DNA from: Chondromyces crocatus | GTDB lineage: Bacteria > Myxococcota_A > Polyangia > Polyangiales > Polyangiaceae | Assembly (NCBI RefSeq): GCF_001189295.1 | Contig: NZ_CP012159.1 | Location: 1,178,001-1,242,000 of the forward strand | Length of the DNA: 64,000 nt | Reading direction: 5' to 3' | Shown: positions 47,263 through 55,926 of the stretch, piece by piece | Numbering within the stretch: the first letter of the stretch is position 1 | Layout of the letters: every line of letters starts with the position of its first letter | The notes under the pieces: model-generated | What the model was told of the DNA's origin: nothing | Database searches by the model: none | Seen by the model: the letters and a program-made list of their open reading frames with translations, nothing else | Made by a program: the position numbers and the translations under genes

Positions 47263-49353
47263 TCAGTGGGCAGCGTACCAGGCGGACCAGGTGGCCCAGA
47301 GGTGAGCGCGGTGGGCTGGCTCCTGGAAGCCATGGTGCTCGCGGGGGTACGTGAGCAGCCGTGTCTCGCAGCCGATGTCGACGAGCGCGCGGTAGAGGGC
47401 GCGTCCCTGGACGGGCGGGACGCGATCGTCCTGCTCGCCGTGCAAGACCAAGGTCGGCGTGGTGACCTGGTGGAGGAAGCGCAAGGGGTTGCTGTCGGCG
47501 AACTTCTCGGGCTGCTTCCAGGGGTTGCCGAGGAACTCCCACTCCGCGGCGCTGCCATGGTTGATGTCGGAGAGCACGTACTGGCTCACGACATCGATCA
47601 CGCCAGCGCCGACCACCGCGGCGCGGTAGCGGCGGGTGTGCCCGATGGTCCAGGCGGTGATGTAGCCGCCCCAGGACCAGCCGCCGTAGTAGAGCCGCTG
47701 GGGATCGGCGCGTCCGGCGGCGATCAGCGCGTCGACGCCGCTCTCGATGTCGGTGAACTCGATCGCGCCGAGCTTGCCCCGGTTGGCGGCGTAGAAGGCG
47801 TGCCCGTAGCCGAAGCTGCCACGGTAGTTGGGGCGAAACACCGAGTAGCCGCGCGCCGCGAAGTAACGCGCGAACGCGTCGAACCGATCCTGGCTCACGG
47901 CGTCGGGACCACCGTGTGGGGCGACGAGCAAGGGCGCGGACCCCGTGCCGGCGTGAGGAGAGACCGTGAGGATGCCCTCGATCTCCACGTTGTCGGCCGT
48001 CTTCCAGCGGAAGGTCTCGGTCTTCACGGGGGACCAGCCGTCGGTGTGTTGACCTTGCGGCAGGACCACGTCGAGCGCGCCCGTCTTGAGATCGACGAGG
48101 GTCGGCGCGAAGTAGTCGTTGGGCGTCGAGCTGAGCACGGCGGCCCATCGCCCCGCCTGATCCGTGAGGAGCGGGGGTTCGAGGAGCCGCGAGGTCGCGC
48201 CGAGCTGGGTGCTGCGACCCCCTCTGGCGGGGACGCGCACCAGCTTGGTCCCCGTGCGTTCGCTGATGAGCAGGGTGAGGTGCTTTCCCTCGTCGGACCA
48301 GGCGAAGCCGGCGAGCGTGGTGTCGATCCCCTCGGTGACGTTCCAGGCACGGCCGGTGTCGACCTCGTGCACGGTGAGCGTGTTGAGCATCGAGAAGGTC
48401 TTGTCGCCGCTCTCGATGGCCACGTGGCGCCCGTCCGGAGACCACGCGAGCGTGCCGAGCGGGCGTGACTCCTTGGTGAGCTCGCGGACGGTGGTCCCCT
48501 CGGTGGAGATGACCCGCGCCGTCTGGTGGGACGAGGCATCGTAGGGGTCGGACGTGGGCGAGGTGACGAGGGCGAACCGCTGGCCGCTCGGGGACCAGCG
48601 GAAGCCGAGGACGTGCGCGGTCCCCTGGGTGATCTGGCGCGGCGTACCGCCTCGCTCGACGACCCAGAGCTGGGAGGAACGAAAGCGGGTCGCCTCGTCG
48701 ATGACGCCTCCGTTCCGCCAGCGGGCCTCCTTCTCGGCGGCCGTGAGCGACGGTGGCGCGGTGAACGCGATGAAGCGGCCGTCGGGCGAGAACGCGTAAT
48801 TCTCTGGCATGAGGTCGCCCAGATCGACGACCTCGGCTTCGCCTCCGTGCAGCGGCAAGAGGTGAAGGGCGGGCCGTTGCTTGTGGGCGCGTACGAAGGC
48901 GATGGCGCGGCCGTCCGGAGACCAGCGCAGGTTCGTCGGCGCGTCGGTGCTGTGCGTGAGCTTTCGCGGGACGCGGGTCTTGCGATCGACGATCCAGAGC
49001 TGGGCCTCGGTGGTCCAGCCAGCCAAGGTGTCGTCGTCGGAGGGCTTCGCCTTCGGGTCGAGTCGAGGCTTGCGCTGCACGTAGGCGAGCTGCTGCCCGT
49101 CGGGCGAGAGGGCAAAGCCGCGGATCTCGGGGAGCGATGCGATGTGATGGGCGCGCGGCAGCGTCTCGGAGTGGGACTCCTCGAGGAGTTGCGGTGCGGG
49201 GGCGGGCTCAGGCGGCTCGGCCGAGGCGTCGAGGAACGACGGCGGCGCCGGTGCAGGGGTCATCATGGCCGAGGGGTGTGCGGGGGGGGTCGTCGGCGCC
49301 GTGCCGCAACCGACGAGAGAAGCCAGGAGCCAGGCCCGGGCGGGGGTACGCAT
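47263..49353 (-). CDS. S9 family prolyl-oligopeptidase-type peptidase, lipoprotein
   Basis: 696 residues. Signal peptide MRTPARAWLLASLVGCG with a plausible lipobox (SLVGC), so probably anchored in the outer membrane or periplasm. PD40/WD-like beta-propeller repeats (LRWSPDGRAIAFVR, YAFSPDGRFIAF, FRWSPSGQRFAL, LAWSPDGRHVAI) occupy the first two thirds. An alpha/beta hydrolase follows: Ser in GGWSWGGYI, Asp in HGEQDDRVP and His in YPREHHGFQ. Such enzymes cleave short peptides after Pro or release acylated residues. The start is weak; it begins about 11 bases after the helicase stop, suggesting co-transcription. Confidence 0.92.
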   Translation of the reverse strand: MRTPARAWLLASLVGCGTAPTTPPAHPSAMMTPAPAPPSFLDASAEPPEPAPAPQLLEESHSETLPRAHHIASLPEIRGFALSPDGQQLAYVQRKPRLDPKAKPSDDDTLAGWTTEAQLWIVDRKTRVPRKLTHSTDAPTNLRWSPDGRAIAFVRAHKQRPALHLLPLHGGEAEVVDLGDLMPENYAFSPDGRFIAFTAPPSLTAAEKEARWRNGGVIDEATRFRSSQLWVVERGGTPRQITQGTAHVLGFRWSPSGQRFALVTSPTSDPYDASSHQTARVISTEGTTVRELTKESRPLGTLAWSPDGRHVAIESGDKTFSMLNTLTVHEVDTGRAWNVTEGIDTTLAGFAWSDEGKHLTLLISERTGTKLVRVPARGGRSTQLGATSRLLEPPLLTDQAGRWAAVLSSTPNDYFAPTLVDLKTGALDVVLPQGQHTDGWSPVKTETFRWKTADNVEIEGILTVSPHAGTGSAPLLVAPHGGPDAVSQDRFDAFARYFAARGYSVFRPNYRGSFGYGHAFYAANRGKLGAIEFTDIESGVDALIAAGRADPQRLYYGGWSWGGYITAWTIGHTRRYRAAVVGAGVIDVVSQYVLSDINHGSAAEWEFLGNPWKQPEKFADSNPLRFLHQVTTPTLVLHGEQDDRVPPVQGRALYRALVDIGCETRLLTYPREHHGFQEPAHRAHLWATWSAWYAAH

Positions 49354-49364
49354 GGCGGGCGACG

Positions 49365-51665
49365 CTACCACGAGGTGCAGTCCAGGCGGCTCTCCGGAAC
49401 CACGCTGCGCAGGCGTGCCAGGATGGGTGAAGGGGCTCCTGGAGCGATCAGCCAGGCCTGGTGCGAGGCGCGGGTCAAGGCGACGTGCAGCATGCGCCGA
49501 TGCGTGTTCGTGTCGGGATAGCTCGCGGCATCGGCGTCGGGCACCACGACCACGTCGAACTCGAGTCCCTTCACCTGGCCGATCTCGGTCACCTCGATCC
49601 CTGGAGCGAAGGCGAAGTCTCCGTCGAGGACCAGGCGCGCCGAGAGGACGCGGGCGAGCACCTCGTGCGCTGCGCGTGCCGTCGTCGCATCGTGGGCGAT
49701 CACCGCGATGGCGGCGCGCGGCTCGCGGTGCACGAGATCACGCAAGGCCTCGGTGAGGGCGACGGCGGCGTGGCCTTCGCTCGGTACCCTCGTCAGGAGC
49801 ACTGGCGGGCCTTCGCGTGTCACCCGCGGCAAGGTCTTCGGGGCATCCTCGCCAAGGACGGCGTGGGACACCTCGACGATGGGGCGCGGGCAGCGGTACG
49901 AGGTCTCCAGGTGGGTGGGGGTGGCGTCGATGCCCAGCGCGCCGACCACGGCGTCCCAGGACGCGAAGTGGCTGGTCTGGTCGATGCGCTGTGCCGCGTC
50001 GCCAGCCACGGTGGCGCTGCCACCTGCGAGGGCGCGGCCGAGGACGCGCAGCTCGATGGGCGCGAATTCCTGGGCCTCGTCCAGGACGAGGTGGGTGTAG
50101 CGCGAGAGCTCTCCAGCTCGGGTCTCGGTGCGCCCCGTCTTGCGGTAGAGCAGCTCCAGCAGCAGGGCGTAGTCCTCGACGTCCACCGTGCCCGCGAGCG
50201 CGTCGGGCGTTCCTTCGTCGAGCGAGCGGCCATCGAGGGTCGCTCGGCGATCCGCATCCACGTGCGCGTACCGGACCTCGCTGGATTCGTCGAGCTGGCG
50301 GCGGGTGTGGTCGGTGACCTGCGACAGGACCAGGGGCGGTAGGTCGTCCGGCGCGACCCGCGCTGCGTGGTCGAGCAAGGCGCGGTCGCCGACGAGCTTT
50401 CGAAGGTCACCGCGGACGCGGGTGAGCTTCTTGCGTTCCTCCCGGAAGGCCTGCTCCAGCAAGCGACGCCGGGTGGGTGGCGTCTCGGGCACGAGCTCCT
50501 GCTCGGCGAGCCGCAAGCGATCGTCCAGGATGGGCTCGGTGCGGCGCGTGATGGCCGCGTCGATGGCGCCGCGGCCCACGAGGAGGCGGTCGAGGCGAGC
50601 GCCGATCTCGCGCGCGGTGGCGTCGAGGAACGCGTCGATGGCCAGGGTGAGCGCCGGGTGCCGCTTGACGCGGCGGACGCCGAACGGCGCCTCCTCGGAC
50701 TCGCCCGGGAGCCTGGGAAAGAGCCGGCGCGCCTCGCCTCGGATCCAGCCGTCGAAGGTCCGCACCGCCACCTGCTCCATGCCCAGGTCCGCCAGCATGC
50801 GGCGAGCGAGGTGCAGCAAGCCCTCCTCGGGAACGATCACGAGCAGGCTCGCCGGGTCGAACCGATCGGGCTGCTCTCGGACGATCGCCGCCACGCGGTG
50901 GAGCGCCACCGTCGTCTTGCCGCAGCCAGCCGCCCCGAGGACGAGGAGCGGCTCGCGCGGATCACGCCGGAGCAGTGCCCGCTGGGTGTCGTCGAGCAGC
51001 GACGCGAGCCTGGGGCCTCCCTCCACGCGCGTCGGAAGCTCCGCGGCGAGCGCCTGACCAGCGGCGCGGGACAGGGTCGGGATCAGTGTGCCCGGCTCGA
51101 AGCGCCATCCCGCGTTCCCTCGTCGGAGCGTCCCTCCAGGCACGCTCACCGCGGTGAGGACGTTGCGCTCGAAGGACACCAGGTGCCGGCGCTCCAGAAC
51201 GCCCTCCACGGTGCGGCCGTCGACGTCGATCTCGTAGTCGTCGCCAGGAAGGCAGGTGAAGAACACCTCGGCGAGCGGTGCGCGTCGGTAATCGATGAGG
51301 GAGACCCCCGCCGTGGTGTCGAGCAGGGGACGGGCGCCGAGGAGGACGTCACGCGACCTCGTTCCGACGCGCACCCGCATGTGGGCGAAGTAGGGCGCGT
51401 CGTGCTCGGTGAGCGGCTCCTCGCGCCTTCGATCCTCCCGTGCGGCGACTTCGTGGAGCTGCGCCAGCAGCGCTGGCCGGTCTTCCTCGCCCGCAGTGGC
51501 GTAGTCGTCCCGCAGCGTGATGCGCGCAGCGCGCGCGAGCGGGTCGTCACTGGCGCGCCCGCGTGCGGCCTTCATCGCCTCGCGCACGGCCCCGGCGAGG
51601 CGCTCTTGCTCGGCCACGATGACGGACTCCTCCGCCGTCAACGGACGACTCTTCGGCTCCTGCAT
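49365..51665 (-). CDS. HelD-like superfamily I DNA helicase/RNAP-recycling ATPase
   Basis: 766 residues. N-terminal helical arm (EQERLAGAVREAMKAARG; RREEPLTEHDAPYFAHMRV), then a beta domain, then UvrD/HelD-type motor: Walker A LGAAGCGKTTVALHR, motif II LVLDEAQEFAPIEL, motif III GDAAQRIDQ, motif IV LETSYRCPRPI, and VKGLEFDVVVVPDAD plus MLHVALTRASHQAWL at the end. The architecture is that of HelD, which displaces stalled RNA polymerase and in some bacteria gives rifampicin tolerance. Starts near an unusually AT-rich segment. Confidence 0.88.
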   Translation of the reverse strand: MQEPKSRPLTAEESVIVAEQERLAGAVREAMKAARGRASDDPLARAARITLRDDYATAGEEDRPALLAQLHEVAAREDRRREEPLTEHDAPYFAHMRVRVGTRSRDVLLGARPLLDTTAGVSLIDYRRAPLAEVFFTCLPGDDYEIDVDGRTVEGVLERRHLVSFERNVLTAVSVPGGTLRRGNAGWRFEPGTLIPTLSRAAGQALAAELPTRVEGGPRLASLLDDTQRALLRRDPREPLLVLGAAGCGKTTVALHRVAAIVREQPDRFDPASLLVIVPEEGLLHLARRMLADLGMEQVAVRTFDGWIRGEARRLFPRLPGESEEAPFGVRRVKRHPALTLAIDAFLDATAREIGARLDRLLVGRGAIDAAITRRTEPILDDRLRLAEQELVPETPPTRRRLLEQAFREERKKLTRVRGDLRKLVGDRALLDHAARVAPDDLPPLVLSQVTDHTRRQLDESSEVRYAHVDADRRATLDGRSLDEGTPDALAGTVDVEDYALLLELLYRKTGRTETRAGELSRYTHLVLDEAQEFAPIELRVLGRALAGGSATVAGDAAQRIDQTSHFASWDAVVGALGIDATPTHLETSYRCPRPIVEVSHAVLGEDAPKTLPRVTREGPPVLLTRVPSEGHAAVALTEALRDLVHREPRAAIAVIAHDATTARAAHEVLARVLSARLVLDGDFAFAPGIEVTEIGQVKGLEFDVVVVPDADAASYPDTNTHRRMLHVALTRASHQAWLIAPGAPSPILARLRSVVPESRLDCTSW

Positions 51666-51736
51666 GCGTTCCTCCCCTCCGCGGTCGATGGACCGCTGGT
51701 GAGCCGGAACCTACGGATCCCGAGAGAAGCCACAAG

Positions 51737-51775
51737 TCTTGATAATAATTGTGGTTTTGTTAGTATTTCGTGCAG
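51737..51775 (-). promoter_or_regulatory. AT-rich promoter region of the HelD-like gene
   Basis: A stretch of about 39 bases (TTGATAATAATTGTGG and onward) is far more AT-rich than anything else nearby. It lies about 75 bases upstream of the helicase start. On the minus strand TATTAT could be a -10 box, but no good -35 is present at 17 bases. Confidence 0.4.
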
Positions 51776-51790
51776 GTCGAGCGAGCGACG

Positions 51791-52681
51791 TCACGGCGCC
51801 GTGGCCGCGGGGCCGCCGGGTTCACCGCTGGCGCTCACGCTTTCCACGGAGGCTGCGCTGCCGACCATGATGGGAGCGGGCAGGATCCGGGGGCGCGTCG
51901 GCTGTGCGCCACGCGCGGAGAGATCGGCGAAGGCGACCAGCTCGTGGGTCTGGGTCGAGACGCGCTTCGCCAGGGCCTTCGCCGCTGTGGCCGTGGCTTC
52001 CATCTCCAGCTCCCGGTGCGAACGTTCGGCGCCGATCATGAACGACTTCTGCTCCACCTGCATGGGCTCCACGACGGAGAACAGGATCGTCCCGGTGCGC
52101 ACGTCGAGCAGGTCCACCTGGGAGAGGCCGCGGCTCTTCACGGTGACGCCGGGCGCGACGAACATTCCGATCAGCGTCGGGTACAGGAACGCCCAGCCGT
52201 TGAGGTGTGACGCGTCCTCGAAGCGCTCGGAGTAGAGCAAGAGGTAACGGAGGCGGTAGCGCGCGGCGATGGTGCGCAGGCCCTCGATGCCGCCGACGTT
52301 CGGCAGCTCGGTCGAGATGTCGCTGACGTGGGAGAAGTGCGGGTGCCCGGTGAGCGCTCGGGCCAGATCGCGGGACGCGACGCTGCGGGTGGCCAGGGAG
52401 ACCTGCCCCTCCGGGTCGAATGGTTGCGCGAGCGGGACCACGCCGACGCGTGCCGGGAACTGGAGATCGATCGGCGCTTCGAGCACGCGCTGGAGATCGC
52501 TCTCGGAGAGCGCGCCGGACGCATCCCGGGCATACAGCGATTGCGTCAAGATCGGTCGTGGTGCGGGCGCCTGGGCCGCGGCGGTCTGAGGCTCGGGCCG
52601 ATGGGGAGCGGACGCGCTGCAGCCAGCGAGGAGCGAGAGCGCGGTGACGGCGGGCGCGAGGAAAGCGCGGGCGGTGGTCAT
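51791..52681 (-). CDS. periplasmic lipoprotein of unknown function
   Basis: 296 residues. Lipoprotein signal ending in lipobox LLAGC (about residue 21), then an Ala/Pro linker. A mixed alpha/beta body contains DLQFPARVGVVPLAQPF, LRYLLLYSERFED and LSQVDLLDVRTGTILFSVVEP, followed by helical MEATATAAKALAKRV. The pattern 'beta strand - turn - DLLDVRTGTIL' is reminiscent of lipoproteins of envelope complexes that sense or build conjugates, but no family was recognised. It stands alone with about 200 bases upstream. Confidence 0.78.
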   Translation of the reverse strand: MTTARAFLAPAVTALSLLAGCSASAPHRPEPQTAAAQAPAPRPILTQSLYARDASGALSESDLQRVLEAPIDLQFPARVGVVPLAQPFDPEGQVSLATRSVASRDLARALTGHPHFSHVSDISTELPNVGGIEGLRTIAARYRLRYLLLYSERFEDASHLNGWAFLYPTLIGMFVAPGVTVKSRGLSQVDLLDVRTGTILFSVVEPMQVEQKSFMIGAERSHRELEMEATATAAKALAKRVSTQTHELVAFADLSARGAQPTRPRILPAPIMVGSAASVESVSASGEPGGPAATAP

Positions 52682-52883
52682 GGCGGGCAGTTCCTTCGTC
52701 GTCGGGGGGACGCGCGAGAGAACGAGGCGGGCTGGAGGACCTTACAGGGGACGCGAGCGGTGCTCGGATCCCGGGCAGCCCCGACGCACGCTGCTCGGCA
52801 GGGGCTGCTCGGGGCTCCTCGGGGCGGAGAGGAGCGCCGTGTCGACGCGATGGGGGTCGCGAAGCGACCGCCGCGTCACGCGA

Positions 52884-54548
52884 TCAGGAGCGTTTGCGGG
52901 AGAGGGCGCCGAGCGCCTGGGTGAAGACCTGGAAGCTCACATCGGTGAGCAGGGCGAACACGATGTGCCGGATCGTGCTGGTGGGGCGCTGCAGGTGCTC
53001 GACGGCCGCTTCGAGCAAGACGGGGGCGGCCTTCTCGATCGGGTAGCCGTAGCTCGTGCTCATGCCGGGGAAAGCCACGCTGCGCACGCCGTACTGCTCG
53101 GCGCGCTGCAGGCTCACCTCGACCACGCGGCGCAAGAGTGCGGCACACTCCGGCTCCCGGGATGCCTGGAACAGCGGCCCCACGGCGTGAATGACGTTCC
53201 GGATGGGCGCGGGGAGGCGCCCGGCGCCCGTGATCTCGGCGTTGCCCTGGGCGCAGGGACCGATGCGGGTTGCCATCTCGGCGAGCTCGGGCCCAGCGGC
53301 GCGGTGGATCGCCTGGCTCACCCCATCGAAACCGGGTGAGAGCTTCTCGTCCGCGGGGCAGACGATGGCCTCGGTGCCGAGCTTGACGATGTGACCGCGC
53401 ACGAGGGAGACCCGCCCCTCTTTCACCTGGAGCTCCTGCGCTTCACGCGGCACCGGGCCGAGCCTGGAGCGAGGGCTGTCGTCGGTGACCGAAACGGCGA
53501 GCCGGCGGGACTCGGGACCACGCTCACGATCCCCGAGCGCGCTGGCGCCGAGCGCGGTGGAGAGCGGCCCGCTCATGAGGCTCCCGCCCGACCAGCTCGG
53601 TGGACCTCCCAGACCAGGTCTCGAATCAGGCGTGGGCGGCACCGAGCGCGCCGTGGGGCGAGACGAGATGCTCGCGCCCGACTCGGGTTCGGTGGCCCTC
53701 ACCGTCGCTCCCGAGGCCTGCTCGAAGGTCTCCGCCAGCTCACGCGCCGACGAGAAGCGCGCCTCGGGTTGCCGTTGCAGCGCCCGCGCGATCCAGACGT
53801 CGATCGCCTCCGGAAGCCCGCGGCGCAGGGTGCTGGGACGCGCGAACGCGCTGGTCTCGACGGCGATGATCAACCCGCTCACCTGGTCGGTCCGGAAGGG
53901 CGGGCGTCCGGTGAGGGCCTCGTAGACCACCACCGACAGCGCCCACAGATCGGCCTGCTGATCCGGCTGCCGCGCGCCGTCGAGCTGCTCCGGACTCAGG
54001 TAGGAGGCGGCAGCGAGCTGGCCAGGCGTTGCGATGGAGCGGGTGCTGTCGATGCACGGCGGCCTGGCCAGGCCGAAGTCGATCACCTTGACGAACGGCT
54101 CTCCCTCCACGTCGAGCAACAGCAGCGTCTCTGGCCGGATCTCGCCATGGAACACCCCGAACCGGTGCGCTTGCCCCAGCGCCTTGGCCGCCTGGGTGAC
54201 GATGCGCGTCACCTCGGTGAGCGGCCTCGGGCCGAGCCGCAGCAGCCTGCTCTGGAGCGTCTCGCCCTCGAGCAGCTCGGTCACGATGTACGGCTCGCCC
54301 TCCTCGGAGATCCCGTGGCCCAGGATCTGCGCGACGTGCGGGTTCTTGAGCTGCGCTGCCGCGCGCGCCTCCTGCCGGAAGCGCATCGACAGATCGGGAT
54401 CCTTCGCCTGGCTCACATCCAGGAACTTCACGGCCACCTGCGTGCGGAGCGCTGCGTGCTCCGCCACCCAGACGCCGCTGCCCATCGCCCCTGATGTCAG
54501 AGGACGCGTGAGCCGGATGGCTTGCGTCAGTTGCTGCCCGGCCTGCAT
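52884..54548 (-). CDS. Ser/Thr kinase-like domain fused to a macro domain
   Basis: 554 residues. Kinase domain 10-275: Gly-rich loop TSGAMGSGVW, Lys41 in VAVKF, DFG at 157-159, and YLSPEQ. The catalytic loop reads FHGEIRPET instead of HRDLKPEN, so the catalytic Asp is Glu136 and the Arg is Gly: probably weak or a pseudokinase. A Ser/Pro linker (280-375) follows. The macro domain is 378-545: IVCPADEKLS, DGVSQAIHRAAGPEL, GNAEITGAGRLP, VIHAVGPLF and SVAFPGMSTSYGYP. Macro domains bind or hydrolyse ADP-ribose; the usual NAAN is CPAD. Last gene of the orn operon, 24 bases after the GST-like gene. Confidence 0.88.
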   Translation of the reverse strand: MQAGQQLTQAIRLTRPLTSGAMGSGVWVAEHAALRTQVAVKFLDVSQAKDPDLSMRFRQEARAAAQLKNPHVAQILGHGISEEGEPYIVTELLEGETLQSRLLRLGPRPLTEVTRIVTQAAKALGQAHRFGVFHGEIRPETLLLLDVEGEPFVKVIDFGLARPPCIDSTRSIATPGQLAAASYLSPEQLDGARQPDQQADLWALSVVVYEALTGRPPFRTDQVSGLIIAVETSAFARPSTLRRGLPEAIDVWIARALQRQPEARFSSARELAETFEQASGATVRATEPESGASISSRPTARSVPPTPDSRPGLGGPPSWSGGSLMSGPLSTALGASALGDRERGPESRRLAVSVTDDSPRSRLGPVPREAQELQVKEGRVSLVRGHIVKLGTEAIVCPADEKLSPGFDGVSQAIHRAAGPELAEMATRIGPCAQGNAEITGAGRLPAPIRNVIHAVGPLFQASREPECAALLRRVVEVSLQRAEQYGVRSVAFPGMSTSYGYPIEKAAPVLLEAAVEHLQRPTSTIRHIVFALLTDVSFQVFTQALGALSRKRS

Positions 54549-54572
54549 TCGGCGCCGCTCCCTCGCCCTCGC

Positions 54573-55268
54573 TCAGGCCGCGTAGGTCGCGTTCAGGTAC
54601 GCGACGATGTCCGCCGACTCGTACAGGCTACGGTCGGTGTTGGGGTCGTGAAGCCAGGGCACCTGCATTTTTCCCCCTCGTGCGACGAAGGCCTCACGCT
54701 TCGGGCTCTTCTTGCCGACATTGTGGAGCAGGTAGGGGATTTCGAGTTCGCAAAGCTCCTCGCGCACGATCCGACAGAAGGGAGAGGCCTCGAAGCTGTA
54801 GAGCTCCAGCGGTTTCTCGGGGGCTCTGGCCGTCCGGTACACACGACCTCGGTGCAGGCGCCAGAGAGAGCTGGAGGCAGCGCGCGCCATGGTGAGTGGA
54901 CCGAGCGCCAGGAGGGTCGGGACCTTGCCGGTCCCGTACTGCTCCGAGAGGTAGTGGATGATGGCATCCGACTCGTACATCTCCCGGCCCGTGTTCGGGT
55001 CGACCAGATACGGGAACTGCGCCTTGCCGCCTCTCTGTTCGACCACCTTGCGAAAGCGGGGCCCTCCGCTGGGGCAGGGGTAGATGATCGCGTCGAGGTC
55101 GAGGATGGTGAGCGCCTCACGGACCTTGCGGCAGAAGGGGCAGCGCTCGAACTCGTAGAGCTCCAGCGGCTTCTCGGGGCGCGGACCGAGCGGGCCGACG
55201 GTCAGACCGCCCGCCAGGCTGGCGAGCGTGGCGGCGAACGAGGTGGCGACGTCGAGGGTGCGGTTCAT
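54573..55268 (-). CDS. tandem GST-N/glutaredoxin-fold protein
   Basis: 231 residues made of two thioredoxin-fold halves (about 35-112 and 150-228). Half 1 has ELYEFERCPFCRKVREAL with a CPFC pair, FPYLVDPNTG and YESDAIIHYL. Half 2 has ELYSFEASPFCRIVREEL with a single Cys, VPWLHDPNTD and YESADIVAYL. The first half could do dithiol and the second monothiol chemistry, or bind glutathione. Similar double-GST_N proteins occur in cyanobacteria and plants. The ATGA start overlaps the orn stop by four bases. Confidence 0.88.
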   Translation of the reverse strand: MNRTLDVATSFAATLASLAGGLTVGPLGPRPEKPLELYEFERCPFCRKVREALTILDLDAIIYPCPSGGPRFRKVVEQRGGKAQFPYLVDPNTGREMYESDAIIHYLSEQYGTGKVPTLLALGPLTMARAASSSLWRLHRGRVYRTARAPEKPLELYSFEASPFCRIVREELCELEIPYLLHNVGKKSPKREAFVARGGKMQVPWLHDPNTDRSLYESADIVAYLNATYAA

Positions 55269-55864
55269 CGGGTTGGGCTCTGAGGATCGGAAGACAAGCC
55301 TGCGGGGGATTGCAGGGGAAAGATACGATCGCGGTACCAGCGCAGCTCGGCAATCGACTCCCGGATATCGTCCAGGGCGCGGTGGACCTCACGTTTCTTT
55401 GGCGCCTCGTGAGTCGGGCACCATCTCCGTACCAGCTCTTTGATCGTGGAGACATCGATGATGCGGTAGTGGAGGAACGAGAGGATCTCCGGCATTCCGC
55501 GCTGGAGAAAGGCGCGATCTTTCCAGACGGAGTTGCCGCACAGGGGGGACTTTCCCGGCTCGCAGTGCTCCGTCAGAAAGGCCAGCGTCTGGTCTCGCGC
55601 CTCGGCGAGGTTCACCGTCGAACTCCGGACCCGGTCGAGCAAACCCGACCGCGTGTGAAGGTCGCGAACGAAGTCCGTCATCGACGCGAGCGCCTCCTCG
55701 GGCTGGTGAATGACCAGGCAGGGGCCTTCGGCGACAATCTCGAGGTTCGACTCTGTAACAATCGTGGCGATCTCGACGATGGAGCACTTCTCCTCGTCCA
55801 GGCCGGTCATCTCCAGATCGACCCACACCATGCGCTGCGAACGGTCGGGCATCGTACCGAGCAT
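55265..55864 (-). CDS. orn: oligoribonuclease
   Basis: About 199 residues, near the normal 180. DEDDh exonuclease: VWVDLEMTGLD (D-x-E), MTDFVRDLHTRSGL, GNSVWKDRAFLQ (Asp), IDVSTIKELVRRW and HRALDDIRESI (His and Asp). Orn degrades two- to five-base RNA and pGpG from c-di-GMP turnover. Two or three starts are possible near 55864; none has a good ribosome site, so the first few residues are uncertain. The longer ORF overlaps the divergent zinc exporter gene and is rejected. Confidence 0.95.
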   Translation of the reverse strand: MLGTMPDRSQRMVWVDLEMTGLDEEKCSIVEIATIVTESNLEIVAEGPCLVIHQPEEALASMTDFVRDLHTRSGLLDRVRSSTVNLAEARDQTLAFLTEHCEPGKSPLCGNSVWKDRAFLQRGMPEILSFLHYRIIDVSTIKELVRRWCPTHEAPKKREVHRALDDIRESIAELRWYRDRIFPLQSPAGLSSDPQSPTR

Positions 55865-55926
55865 AGTCTGGATCGGGCTCGGGGGGTTGCAGCGGATGCG
55901 AGGAGGCGTGAGGATGCAGGACGTCC

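Noticed and set aside
47045-48445. 466-codon ORF over the S9 peptidase gene
   Set aside because: Out-of-frame shadow; the catalytic motifs are in the longer frame ending at 47263.
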